NCBI GenBank assembly: GCA_965247455.1
Contig: CBDFHE010000017.1
Span: 124,001-188,000 of the forward strand
DNA length: 64,000 nt
Origin: JACZYA01 sp965247455
GTDB lineage: Bacteria > Acidobacteriota > Terriglobia > Acidiferrales > 2-02-FULL-67-57
Direction of reading: 5' to 3'
Below the pieces are notes generated by a model, which had not been told where the DNA came from, made no database searches, and was given only the letters and a program-made list of their open reading frames with translations. The translations under genes and the position numbers were made by a program. Shown one piece after another: positions 54,607 through 62,797 of the stretch. Position 1 is the stretch's first letter. Each line of letters opens with the position of its first letter.

Positions 54607-54911
54607 AGGCGTGCAAAAGGTAACGGCATGCTAGTATGTTTGAAGGAAGCAACTTCCTCACGCTGCACAGTGTATGCCACCGCAAACCGTGTGAAAAACC
54701 GTGTGGACGCTACGGGAAAGAACGCAACCCCTTTAACTACCCTCCCCCAAGAGCGGCGCACTATAACATAACTTTCGGAAGAATTCCACCGGGGCACGGA
54801 ATGGGCGGCGGCAGGCGGTGTGGGTTGACCAAGGCTTGGCAATTCGCCTATACTTAAAATTCACTTTCGCACTAATGCGCGAATGTCCGTGCGCGAACCC
54901 CGAGAGCGAAG
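54607..54911. other. dnaA-rpmH divergent spacer
   Basis: 305 bases between the divergent dnaA and rpmH genes. It contains the rpmH promoter (54825-54854) and one DnaA-box-like 9-mer TTTTTCACA read on the minus strand near 54690, so the origin could extend here. No gene is seen. Confidence 0.65.
54825..54854 (+). promoter_or_regulatory. Probable promoter of the rpmH-rnpA-yidD-yidC operon
   Basis: TTGACC (54825-54830) and TATACT (54849-54854) with 18 bases between, a good match to sigma70 hexamers; 57 bases separate it from the rpmH start. Confidence 0.75.
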
Positions 54912-55052
54912 ATGCCGAAACGCACGTTTCAACCGAACGTACGCCGCCGCCGCAAGACCCACGGGTTTCGTGCGCGTATGAAGACCAAAGGCGGACGCAA
55001 GGTGCTCCAACGCCGCCGGCAGAAAGCGCGGTGGCAGCTCACGCCTGTGTAG
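54912..55052 (+). CDS. rpmH: Ribosomal protein bL34
   Basis: A 46-residue, highly basic protein, MPKRTFQPNVRRRRKTHGFR and RMKTKGGRKVLQRRRQKARW, the recognised L34 sequence of the large ribosomal subunit. The C-terminal QLTPV is a little longer than in E. coli. The rnpA start overlaps its stop by one base (TAGTG), so the two are translated together, as in most bacteria. Confidence 0.97.
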   Translation: MPKRTFQPNVRRRRKTHGFRARMKTKGGRKVLQRRRQKARWQLTPV

Positions 55053-55423
55053 TGCAGCTTCGTCTGTCCCAAGCCGCTCGCCTGCTGCGCACGCGCGACT
55101 TTGAGAGAGTTTATCGTCAAGGACGCCGCCGGCGCTCACCCCACTTTGTGCTGATTGCCACGCCCAATCAACTCCGTCGAACCCGCTTCGGCCTCTCGGT
55201 GCAGGCGCGTCTGGGCGGCGCGGTGGTGCGCAACCGCATCAAGCGGCGCGTGCGCGAGATCCTGCGGCAGCACCAGCCGAAAAAACCGCGTGCGCACGCG
55301 GCCGGCGAAGCAACCGGGTGGGACGTGGTGGTGCAGCCGCTCTCGGCGGAGGTGGCAGCGGCGGACTTTGCTGCGCTGAGCGAAGAGTTGACCCGACTGG
55401 TGGAGACTAGCCTGACCCGGTGA
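55052..55423 (+). CDS. rnpA: Ribonuclease P protein component
   Basis: A 123-residue basic protein, the protein partner of the RNase P RNA in tRNA 5' processing. It begins MVQLRLSQAARLLRTRDFER, and has the family RNRIKRRVREILRQ (about residues 60-74, the RNR motif) and FGLSVQARLGGAVVRN. The GTG start at 55052 overlaps the rpmH stop. The yidD gene overlaps its stop by four bases (GTGA), forming the usual rpmH-rnpA-yidD-yidC order. Confidence 0.93.
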   Translation: MQLRLSQAARLLRTRDFERVYRQGRRRRSPHFVLIATPNQLRRTRFGLSVQARLGGAVVRNRIKRRVREILRQHQPKKPRAHAAGEATGWDVVVQPLSAEVAAADFAALSEELTRLVETSLTR

Positions 55424-55767
55424 CCGCAGGAAGCCAACGCGCGTTGCGAGCGGCGGCCCTGGCGGCGGTGCGCTGCTACCAGGTGGTGTGGCGTCCGCTC
55501 AACCTCTGGGGCTGCAAGTTCTACCCCTCCTGTTCAAACTTTGCGCTGGAAGCCATCGAGCGCCACGGTGCTTGGCGCGGTGCCGGGCTGGCGCTGCGAC
55601 GACTGCTGCGCTGTCGTCCAGGGGTGTTGGGCGGATACGACCCGGTCCCGGAAGCGACGCCGCCAGCGCGCGCGAGTCAACCCCCAAAGCGCTTCGCCAA
55701 TCCAGTGAAAATAAACAGCTTTAGGGCGGACACGGCCTGGAACAAGGGAGGACAAGCCGGTGGCTGA
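55420..55767 (+). CDS. yidD: Membrane protein insertion efficiency factor YidD
   Basis: A 115-residue protein with the YidD core YQVVWRPLNLWGCKFYPSCS, NFALEAIERHGAWRGAGLAL and RLLRCRPGVLGGYDPVPEA. It helps YidC insert membrane proteins and sits at the inner membrane through a short amphipathic helix. It has a C-terminal extension of about 40 residues beyond usual YidD (75-90). GTG 55420 overlaps the rnpA stop, and its end overlaps the yidC start by eight bases. Confidence 0.9.
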   Translation: MTAGSQRALRAAALAAVRCYQVVWRPLNLWGCKFYPSCSNFALEAIERHGAWRGAGLALRRLLRCRPGVLGGYDPVPEATPPARASQPPKRFANPVKINSFRADTAWNKGGQAGG

Positions 55768-57535
55768 AATGAGCCCTGAGCGCCGGATTATTCTGGCCTT
55801 CGCGCTATCCTTTTTGGTGTTGGTAGGCTGGTCCGCCTACATGCGGGAAGTGGCCCCACCACCGGAACCGTCGCCGGCGGAGGAGGCACTGCTGCCGCCC
55901 AGCGCCGAAGCTGCTCCTGTCCAGCCTGCGCCCGCTCTTGCAGGCGCGCCGCTGCCGGAGACAAAGCAAGGCACCGAAGAGCGGACCATCACGGTTGAAA
56001 CCTCCCACGCTACCCTCACCTTCTCCACCCGCGGGGCGGTAGTGCAAAGCTGGACGCTCAAGCACTACCGCGACCAGCAGGGCGAGCCACTCGACTTGGT
56101 GCAGGGCGCCCGCACCGGGCTGGGTTTCCCGCTGGAAATTGCTCTGGACGACCCGCAACAGGAAGCAGCGTTCAACCAAGCCGTGTTCGTCAGCACGGCG
56201 GACGGCGCACCCGCGCCCGCGATGCTAACGGCGCCGGTGGAACTGGTCTTTGAGTGGAACGATGGGCGGGTGGCGGCTGAAAAACGCTTTCGCTTTCCCG
56301 AGGGCTACACCATTGAGGTGGAGACGCGAGCCTGGGTGAGCGGCGAGCAGGTCGCGCACCAAGTGGCTTGGCGGGGCGGCTTTGGCGAACCCAGCACCCC
56401 AACCAGCAGGTTCCAGACGCAGTTCCTGCTGCGCACCCTGGAAGGATTGCGCCGCACAACAGTCGAGGCCGCGACTCAAACCACAGGATGGTTGTTCAAA
56501 TCGCCGCCGCAGTTCCCGCCCTACACCGGCGAGGCCAGCTACGCCGGCATTGAAGATCAATACTTTGCCGCAGTTTTCTTTCCAGAGAACAGCCAGGTAA
56601 GCGCAGCCGTCGCCAGCGCGGAGTGGACCCCTCCCGGAGAAGAGCAAAAGCCGCAAAAGATCGGCGCGCTGGCCCTGGGCGCCGCCGACGCTGGGGACAA
56701 CCGCTTCCGGTTATTCGTCGGGCCCAAGGCCATCCAAGAGTTGGCGCCTATAACGGCGCCCGCGCTGCCGGACGGCACCCAGCCGGTGCTGGCCGATGAG
56801 TTGATTGACTACGGTTGGTTCTGGTGGGTGGCCAAGCCGCTCTTCCTCTCCATGCAGTGGATGTACGAGAACGTGTGGAGCAACTACGGCTGGGTGATTG
56901 TCCTGCTGACGCTGCTCATCAACACCATCATTTTCCCGCTCAAGTACAAGTCCATGCTGGCGTCGGTCAAAATGCAGAAGTTGGCGCCGCAGATGCGCGC
57001 CATCCAGGAGAAATATAAGAAGTACAAGTTCAACGACCCGCGCAAGCAGCAACAACAGCAGGAGGTGATGGCGCTCTACCGCCTGCACGGGGTGAACCCC
57101 ATGGGCAGTTGCCTGCCGATGCTGCTCCAGTTGCCCTTCTTCTATGGTTTCTACAAGGTGCTGGACTCCAGCATCGAGCTGCGCCAGGCACCCTGGTTCG
57201 GCTGGGTGCAGGACCTGAGCCAGCCCGACCCCTACTACATCCTGCCGGTGGTGATGGCGCTGGCCATGTACCTCTCCATGAAGATGACCCCGATGACCAC
57301 CGCCGACCCCAGCCAACAGAAGCTGATGCAGTTCATGCCGCTGATGTTCGGGTTCTTCTTCCTCACTTTTCCGGCCGGGCTGGTGCTCTACTGGTTGATG
57401 TCGAGCGTGGCGGGCGTCGGGCAGCAGTGGTGGATCAACAAGCGCCAGCGCGAGCACGACCAGGCCGAGAAGCTGGCGGCCAAAGAGCGCAAAAAGCAAA
57501 AGCGCAGAGGGCGGCAGGAAGAAACCCGGGGTTGA
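55760..57535 (+). CDS. yidC: Membrane protein insertase YidC
   Basis: A 591-residue inner-membrane insertase of the Gram-negative type. N-terminal helix IILAFALSFLVLVGWSAYMR; a proline-rich linker and large periplasmic beta domain (about residues 80-350); then the conserved core (DYGWFWWVAKPLFLSMQWMY, NYGWVIVLLTLLINTIIFPL, with the positive groove Arg region RAIQEKYKKYKFNDPRKQQQ) and the last helices (FMPLMFGFFFLTFPAGLVLY). It ends with a basic tail, KERKKQKRRGRQEETRG. GTG 55760 is used, with an ATG three codons later. Confidence 0.96.
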   Translation: MAEMSPERRIILAFALSFLVLVGWSAYMREVAPPPEPSPAEEALLPPSAEAAPVQPAPALAGAPLPETKQGTEERTITVETSHATLTFSTRGAVVQSWTLKHYRDQQGEPLDLVQGARTGLGFPLEIALDDPQQEAAFNQAVFVSTADGAPAPAMLTAPVELVFEWNDGRVAAEKRFRFPEGYTIEVETRAWVSGEQVAHQVAWRGGFGEPSTPTSRFQTQFLLRTLEGLRRTTVEAATQTTGWLFKSPPQFPPYTGEASYAGIEDQYFAAVFFPENSQVSAAVASAEWTPPGEEQKPQKIGALALGAADAGDNRFRLFVGPKAIQELAPITAPALPDGTQPVLADELIDYGWFWWVAKPLFLSMQWMYENVWSNYGWVIVLLTLLINTIIFPLKYKSMLASVKMQKLAPQMRAIQEKYKKYKFNDPRKQQQQQEVMALYRLHGVNPMGSCLPMLLQLPFFYGFYKVLDSSIELRQAPWFGWVQDLSQPDPYYILPVVMALAMYLSMKMTPMTTADPSQQKLMQFMPLMFGFFFLTFPAGLVLYWLMSSVAGVGQQWWINKRQREHDQAEKLAAKERKKQKRRGRQEETRG

Positions 57536-57563
57536 AACGGCCGGCGGCCGGGGAGGGCGCGGC

Positions 57564-58076
57564 GTGAGCGAGCGGTGGATGAAGGACGGCCGGCTGGACG
57601 CCGAGGCGCTGGTTCCCGCCCTGCGTTCCTTCCTGGGGCTGGTGATTCGGGAAACCGGCATGGAAGTGCGGGCGGAGATTCGCGCGCGGGCGGGCGAGGA
57701 CGCCGCCGGCGCGGAAGAGTCCGACATCATGGTCGATTTCCACGGGCGGGACGCCGACCTGCTGCTGGAGCGGCGGGCCGAGTTGCTGCAGGCGATGGAA
57801 TACCTCAGCCTGCGCTGGCTGCGGCTCGACCGCGCTCACCAGGACAGCATCCGCTTCGACTGCCAGGACTACAAAGCCAACCGCATCGCCGAGCTCACGC
57901 TGGCCGCTCAGACCGCGGCCGAGCGGGTGAAGCAGAGCCGGGCGCCCTTCCGCTTCCAGCCCATGGAGGCGCGGGAGCGCCGCATCCTGCACCTGGCGCT
58001 GCGGGACGACCCCGCCGTGCGCACCGCCAGCGAAGGCGAGCGCGACCGCCGCGCTGTGGTCGTCTATTCCGCCTGA
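57564..58076 (+). CDS. khpB: KhpB/Jag-type RNA-binding protein
   Basis: A 170-residue protein with a KH domain (IRAEIRARAG ... DIMVDFHGRDADLLLERRAE, about 30-90) and an R3H domain (RERRILHLALRDDPAVRTAS near the C terminus; Arg-x3-His). It normally follows yidC (the Jag position) and is linked with membrane insertion, RNA binding and cell division. It lacks the N-terminal Jag_N segment. The expected mnmE gene after it is missing. Confidence 0.85.
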   Translation: MSERWMKDGRLDAEALVPALRSFLGLVIRETGMEVRAEIRARAGEDAAGAEESDIMVDFHGRDADLLLERRAELLQAMEYLSLRWLRLDRAHQDSIRFDCQDYKANRIAELTLAAQTAAERVKQSRAPFRFQPMEARERRILHLALRDDPAVRTASEGERDRRAVVVYSA

Positions 58077-58091
58077 CAGCTACCCCTGCGT

Positions 58092-58408
58092 CTTGCGCCG
58101 CCCCGCAAGTAAGTGCTGGCATTCGGCAGCCCAAGCCTGTTATTTTCTCCGGCACTCGCCTGAGCTACATCCTGCGGGGTGACGAGGGGCGGCGCGACCT
58201 CTGGGTGATTGACGTCAGGACTGGCGAGAAGCGCGTGCTGGTCAGCTACGAGCAGTTGAGCAACCTGGCGCCCTCCCCGGAGCAGGCCACCACCGACGAG
58301 CGCGAGCGGACGCGCCTGACGCGCTACGCCGTAGCTGCCTACCTTGGACTGGCGGCTCGCACGCACCTCTTCCGCTAATTCGTGGACTACCTGAAAAAGC
58401 ACCTCTAA
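58092..58408 (+). pseudogene. Relic of an S9B (dipeptidyl-peptidase IV-like) peptidase
   Basis: The frame GTRLSYILRGDEGRRDLWVI and RTGEKRVLVSYEQL ... ERERTRLTRYAVAAYL matches the N-terminal propeller of DPP-IV-like peptidases. At about 58345 it jumps to ARTHLFR, a TAA, then FVDYLKKHL and stop, which matches the end of the same family. Some 600 residues in between, including the catalytic domain, are missing. It is a decayed gene with an internal deletion and a nonsense codon. The left boundary is approximate. Confidence 0.6.
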
Positions 58409-58426
58409 CGGTGGATCAATTGAGTC

Positions 58427-58523
58427 CAGCCCAGCGGCCCCCGCCGCTGGGAAAGGAGCACTGGCCCGGTGGCAGGGGCCCTTCGATTGCGCTCAGGACA
58501 GGCCACCGGGTTGGACATGAGAG
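58427..58523. repeat. Intergenic hairpin repeat, family B
   Basis: CCAGCGGCCCCCGCCGCTGG and CCCGGTGGCAGGGGCC, with GGCCACCGGGTT, form nested inverted repeats. A stretch CCTTCGATTGCGCTCAGGAC in the middle resembles the GTCGAAGGG end of the family C core. Confidence 0.75.
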
Positions 58524-58587
58524 GAGAGAGTGCCCCGAATCGAAAGGCCGGCGTACAATTAACCCATTACCACTTTCCCAAAGGAAC

Positions 58588-59241
58588 TCAGGCGGGTTTG
58601 CGGGCGCTGTACAGAGCAAGGGTCCCGAAGAGGGTGTTGTAGTGCGCGGCCTGCCGGGCCTCGGCCAAACCCGCCTGCCGGAACAGCTCCGGCAGCAGGC
58701 CCTCGACGTTTTCGCGCGAGTAGCCGTCCAGCAGCGCGATGAGGAGCGAGGCCGGGCGCATCAGCGCGTTTTGGGGCTTGCCCCAGTCGGCCACGTGCAG
58801 CTCGCCGCCGGGCCGCAGCACGCGCAGCACTTCGCGCAGCGCGGCTCGTTTGTTCTCGCTTGACAGGTGATGCAGCATCAGACTCGTGAGCACCCGGTCA
58901 AAGCAACCGTCGGCGTAGGGCAGCTCCTGCGCCAAGCCGTGCTTCCAGTCAATCTCCAGCTTGGCCCGTGCGGCCTTGGCTTCGGCCAGGGAAAGAATCT
59001 TTGGGTCGCCGTCGAAGCCCACCACGCGGGCGTGTGGGTGCGCGCTCTTGATCAGGAGCGTGAGCGTCCCGGTGCCGCAGCCCAGGTCGAGCACGCGCTG
59101 GCCGGGCTGGATGCGGGCCTGCTCGACTAGAGCTTTCTTGAAGGTTTGTTCGCGCAGGGTCAACCGCAGGATGGGATCGTAGAGCGGGGTCAGCCAACGG
59201 TACTTGAGAGCGTAGATGTACTCCTTGCTCGACTTGCCCAT
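58588..59241 (-). CDS. Class I SAM-dependent methyltransferase
   Basis: A 217-residue methyltransferase with the Rossmann motifs VLDLGCGTGTLTLLIKSAHP (about residue 49), VVGFDGDPKILSLAEAK, FDRVLTSLMLHHLSSENKRA and VLRPGGELHVADWGKP. The style is UbiE/COQ5-like, so a quinone, lipid or small molecule may be the target; this cannot be decided. It is followed by a separate minus-strand membrane gene. The length is usual for stand-alone methyltransferases. Confidence 0.85.
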   Translation of the reverse strand: MGKSSKEYIYALKYRWLTPLYDPILRLTLREQTFKKALVEQARIQPGQRVLDLGCGTGTLTLLIKSAHPHARVVGFDGDPKILSLAEAKAARAKLEIDWKHGLAQELPYADGCFDRVLTSLMLHHLSSENKRAALREVLRVLRPGGELHVADWGKPQNALMRPASLLIALLDGYSRENVEGLLPELFRQAGLAEARQAAHYNTLFGTLALYSARKPA

Positions 59242-59272
59242 GACTCTATTCTACCGCGCTGGAGGAGTTTGA

Positions 59273-60403
59273 CTAGTCGGCGTCCGGGAAGCCGCGGGTG
59301 AGGACGTCCCCATTGCCGTTCAGGGTAACGCGGAAAGTGAACGAGGGAGCGCGGCTGCTGTGGGCGCGGAAGCGCAGGTCGGTGTACTCAACCATGTGGC
59401 GGTCGCCGTCAGTCCGGTAGCGCGCCACCGGGAAGCGCGCGAACCACAGGTAGGTCTCCACCTCCGGCAATTTCTGGGTGCGGGTCACGTAGTCATTGCG
59501 CGCGCTGGGGAAGAACTGGAACGCGGGCTGGTTGGAGTCCAGCACGTTGAACCAGCCCTGATAGACACCTTCCGGCGTCAGCACCAGCCCCGACCAGCGG
59601 AAAGGCGAGAGCGGTTGCGGCAGCGCCGCCAACGCTTCCACCGCTAGATTCTTTTCCCGCACAAGCTCCTTCACCTGTTGCACCGCCAAGAAGTGGGAGA
59701 CAGCGCAGGTGGCAAGATAGATTACCAGTGCCGCTACGCCGATGCGGCAGCAGGCGGCGCGCTCCTGCCGAAAGCCCCAGCCCTTGAGCGCCGGGGCCAG
59801 AAACAGTGCCGCCAGCACGGCGCTCAGCAGGGCAAACAGCTCCCAGTGGAAGGCTACCCCCAGGAAGGTGGAGACCAGCGAGTTGGCCAGGGCAGCAAGA
59901 GCCGTCAAGATCGCCCAGAGCAGCACGCCGCGGAGCAGGGCGCGGCGTGGGTCACGGTAGGTCCAGGCCACCAGGTGCGGCAGCAACAGGATGGCGGTGA
60001 AGCTGAAATCAATGATGAAGAGCAGGTCCCAGGCCAGACGGTCGCGGCTGAAGGGGTGGAAGACCATGGTGCCCCAGGAGGTCGCCACGTCGGTGAAGAT
60101 ATGCCAGAGCAGAGCGAATACGGAGAGGGTCAGCAGGCGGGGGTAGTTCTTGTCGCGGCTGAAGCGCCAGAACGCCAGCGCCAGCAACGGCGCCAGCACC
60201 ACCACCCCCGCCAGGGAATGGGTGAAGCCGCGGTGGGCGGTGAAGCCGCCCATCAGGTCGTTGTTGAAGAAACCGGAGAGGATGTCCAAGTCCGGCACCA
60301 CCGAGGCCACGGTTACGGCCATCACACCGCTGGGGCCGCGATAGTCGTCGGGCAGCGCCTTGGCCAGCAGCGCGCCGCCGAAAGCTGTGGTCAGTGGATC
60401 CAT
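59273..60403 (-). CDS. YdjM/DUF457-like membrane metal-dependent hydrolase
   Basis: A 376-residue protein beginning MDPLTTAFGGALLAKALPDD, with the metal-ligand cluster VVPDLDILSGFFNN, HRGFTHSLAGVVVLAPLL and WHIFTDVATSWGT, as in the inner-membrane metal-dependent hydrolase family (YdjM type). About five to six membrane helices follow, and the last 130 residues form a soluble domain (FFPSARNDYVTRTQKL). The substrate is unknown. The ATG at 60403 gives the family N terminus. Confidence 0.82.
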   Translation of the reverse strand: MDPLTTAFGGALLAKALPDDYRGPSGVMAVTVASVVPDLDILSGFFNNDLMGGFTAHRGFTHSLAGVVVLAPLLALAFWRFSRDKNYPRLLTLSVFALLWHIFTDVATSWGTMVFHPFSRDRLAWDLLFIIDFSFTAILLLPHLVAWTYRDPRRALLRGVLLWAILTALAALANSLVSTFLGVAFHWELFALLSAVLAALFLAPALKGWGFRQERAACCRIGVAALVIYLATCAVSHFLAVQQVKELVREKNLAVEALAALPQPLSPFRWSGLVLTPEGVYQGWFNVLDSNQPAFQFFPSARNDYVTRTQKLPEVETYLWFARFPVARYRTDGDRHMVEYTDLRFRAHSSRAPSFTFRVTLNGNGDVLTRGFPDAD

Positions 60404-60752
60404 AGCCGGTAGGATGCGCCATTCTGCGCGACCGCTTCACGGGGGTCAAGTTTGACTTCAGCGGCTAAAGCTGAAAGTGGACACTTAGCGTTTCCTAGCC
60501 CGGCTGGTGTGGCCCAACTCGCAGGCTGCGCCGCACCTACATGGGCGGGATTGAGCGTAGCGAGAGGAATGCCTACCTCTCAGAACTGTTTCGCGGCGTG
60601 GAGGCAAGCGCTGTTCGCCCGTACCGGCAGACAAGAATGTCTGCCCCACCAGCAAAAAGCAAAAATTCAGTAGGGCAGGCATTCCTGCCTGCCGCTGTCC
60701 AGCCCAGCGGCCCTTCAGGACGAGCCCCAGCCGCCGGGAGTTAGGCAGAGGG
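60404..60752. other. Repeat-filled intergenic stretch
   Basis: 349 bases with no gene. It holds an imperfect inverted pair, GGCAGACAAGAATGTCTGCC near 60630 and GGCAGGCATTCCTGCCTGCC near 60675, and a family B fragment (CCAGCGGCCCTTCAGGACGA near 60711). Confidence 0.65.
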
Positions 60753-61819
60753 TCAAGGGGCTGGGGCTGCTGCCGGAGTTGCCGCCGGCGGCGCGGGGTG
60801 GAGCAGCGAGTCCAGCAGCGGGTAGCGCGAGCCCAGGAAGTGGAGGGTGTAGGATTGGAAGAACACCATCGCCGGGACGAAGACGAAAGCGATGAGGTAG
60901 AGCAGGCCCGCCAACACCGCCACGCCCAGCACGATGACCGCGTCGATGGTGTAGGCATCCCAGGTCAAGCCGGCGGCTTTGCCGGCCAGGAAGAGGCCCG
61001 CGCCCACCAGCCCAAGCAAAACGGACACGACCAGGAACAGGATCACATTGATGATTCCAAACAGCACGGCGCCGCCGACCGCCAGTACGATTTTCATCAG
61101 CACGTAGCCGGCGCAGGCCATCTTTTCGACCCGCAGCAGAGGCAGCACCCGTCGCCAAGCCGCCAGCACACCCAGACCCTCCAGGGCCATGAAGGGCACG
61201 ACGAAATCTTTGGCGAAAAGCGCTACCAGCGCACCCAGCACCACCCATCCGATGAACAGGAAGAACAGCCCTACCCCACCGGCCACCAGCAGGCCGACGT
61301 GCTGATCGGCTTGGCGGAAGATGCCCGCCCACCAGGCCAGAAGGACCGGGACGCCGAAGAGCACCGCCAAGCTGGCGATCATCGCCGCAGAGAGACCGAT
61401 TTGCCAGAGGAGTAGCTGAAGCCTTGCGGCTGCCAGCGGCGCCAGCCCTCGCCCAGGCGACAGCGGTCGTTCAGCACGGCGTCGAGCAGCACGAAGCGGA
61501 AGACGCTGGACGCGTAGGTCCAGAGCAAGCCCAGGAGGAATCCCCCTAACACCGCTGCTGCGATCCAGGGGAGAAACTCCAGTGCGCGCTCCCAGGAGGG
61601 GTCGGCCAGCAGCAGGAATTTGTCGCCGTCGTCGCCGCTGCCCCGCGGGAAATTGAAACCGCTGCTCCCGCCCCAACCCCCACTCAGGGATTCCCCGGTT
61701 ACGAGCGCTACCAAGCCCAGGCGCGCCCAGAATCCAAAACGGAAGGGCTGGAGGAGAAGCCGCTTGGTGCGGGCGAAGGCGGGCGAGATGGCGTCAACGG
61801 CAGATAGAGGCGCGGGCAT
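60753..61819 (-). pseudogene. Multi-helix membrane protein gene, frameshifted
   Basis: The N-terminal part (61819 to about 61415) reads LLQPFRFGFWARLGLVALVT and EFLPWIAAAVLGGFLLGLLW, ending near GWRRWQPQGF before going out of frame. The C-terminal part continues LLLWQIGLSAAMIASLAVLF, with further helices to 60753. At 61417-61419 a missing C would turn TTCAG into TTCCAG and give a 355-residue protein with about seven helices. It is a frameshifted gene or an error; its function is unknown. Confidence 0.75.
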
Positions 61820-61945
61820 AGTTCCCCGACAACTGCGACGCTCACTCTAGGCGAACCCGCCCCGAGTTTTCAACGGCTAATTCGAACTGCGCGCGCCAGG
61901 GCGGCGCGCGCTAGGACTTGCGGGCAGGGTATCGCATGATGGGCC

Positions 61946-62083
61946 GGGTGGGGAGCGGCGGAGCACCTCTTTGAAGCCGGCCCTGCGGAAGGCGCCTTCC
62001 GGCGAGCATTCAACCTGTGTGCTCCACCGCATAAAACCACACCCAAACAAAATCGAGCCAGGCTTACCCTTGGCTCTTTTTTT
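61946..62083 (+). ncRNA. Candidate structured RNA with terminator, unassigned
   Basis: The outer helix GGGTGGGG (61946-61953) pairs with CCACACCC (62037-62044), and a second helix GCGGCGGAGCAC (61955-61966) with GTGCTCCACCGC (62019-62030), each with about one mismatch; inside lie TTGAA/TTCAA and the palindrome GGAAGGCGCCTTCC (61987-62000). A good intrinsic terminator follows. No reading frame or known RNA family matched by eye (not SRP, 6S, tmRNA or RNase P by their motifs). A promoter is not convincing. It may be an sRNA or a repeat. Confidence 0.45.
62055..62083. terminator. Bidirectional intrinsic terminator
   Basis: GAGCCA (62055-62060) and TGGCTC (62071-62076) pair around a 10-base loop; TTTTTTT follows on the plus strand. 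Read on the minus strand the same hairpin is followed by ATTTTGTTT, so it could also end the DUF1059 transcript. Confidence 0.8.
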
Positions 62084-62104
62084 GTTTAATTCGCCTTTGC
62101 TGGG

Positions 62105-62326
62105 TTACCGTCCAACACCAAGCGAAGACAAGGAACCGGGCGCGGGTCCCTTATCGTCCCGGATAGCAGCTTTTACTTTGGCAAGCAGGTCAGGCGGTAT
62201 CTCGGCCATGCCGTGATCCTTCTTGGCATGTTCTGCTGCCTGCTTCAGGATGTCCTCCTCGGTTGCCCCACGAGCCTCAAAGTCGCAGTCCACGCCTACG
62301 TCCCGACACTTCAGCACTTTGGCCAT
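62105..62326 (-). CDS. DUF1059 small protein
   Basis: A 73-residue protein, MAKVLKCRDVGVDCDFEARG, then EEDILKQAAEHAKKDHGMAE and IPPDLLAKVKAAIRDD, the whole length of the DUF1059 family. The two Cys (KCRD and DCDF) and the His-Gly near residue 38 are conserved and may bind a metal; the function is unknown. ATG 62326 has AAGGAG six bases upstream. The C-terminal tail (KGPAPGSLSSLGVGR) is extra. A terminator lies just downstream. Confidence 0.88.
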   Translation of the reverse strand: MAKVLKCRDVGVDCDFEARGATEEDILKQAAEHAKKDHGMAEIPPDLLAKVKAAIRDDKGPAPGSLSSLGVGR

Positions 62327-62797
62327 CACGTTCTCCTTATATCGTTTAGTTGAGGAAACCCCACCGCTGCGACCATCCTATGCCCCACCCCCACCCAAGT
62401 CAACGCGAAGACCCTACTCCGCCTGCCCCGTGTCCTTTACGGGGGAAAGTTCATCCGTCGCAGGTGGTACAATCTCCGGAGGCAGGTCACCGGGGGCTGT
62501 CCGGAGCCCGGCGGATCGGATCTTCAGCCCATGAGGAGAGCTAACGATGGACGTACCCGGAGATAGGCTGCAGCGCCCGGCAATGTAGCGCGGCGGAACA
62601 GAAATGCGCGCTTTGGGCCTAACTCATTGGGAGGATAAGCAGTTACACTGGATCGTGAGTGTGGTCGCTCGGTGATAGACTGCAGCAGGCAGCAAGGTTT
62701 GCCTTGCTAGACGGTTCTGTCTAATTCTAGTTAGGTTTTACAAACTTATAGGATAGATTGTGGTGAACTACGCTAAAGCGACCTTGGAAGAATACTC
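62327..62797. other. Intergenic stretch before the alcohol dehydrogenase, no gene seen
   Basis: 471 bases. At 62547-62588 a 13-codon frame MDVPGDRLQRPAM follows a GAGGAG site. The segment GATAGGCTGCAGCGCCCGGC near 62561 is partly repeated as GATAGACTGCAGCAGGCAGC near 62673. The last 200 bases are AT-richer than the rest of the window and join the AT-rich gene that follows. Confidence 0.6.

Noticed and set aside
61946..62044. Assignment of the structured RNA as SRP, 6S, tmRNA or RNase P RNA.
   Set aside because: None of the diagnostic motifs is present on either strand, so it was left unassigned.
62450..62600. Region before the alcohol dehydrogenase considered as a riboswitch or SRP RNA.
   Set aside because: No conserved core of a known riboswitch or of the SRP RNA (the GGUCAGGUCCGGAAGG-type core) could be found.
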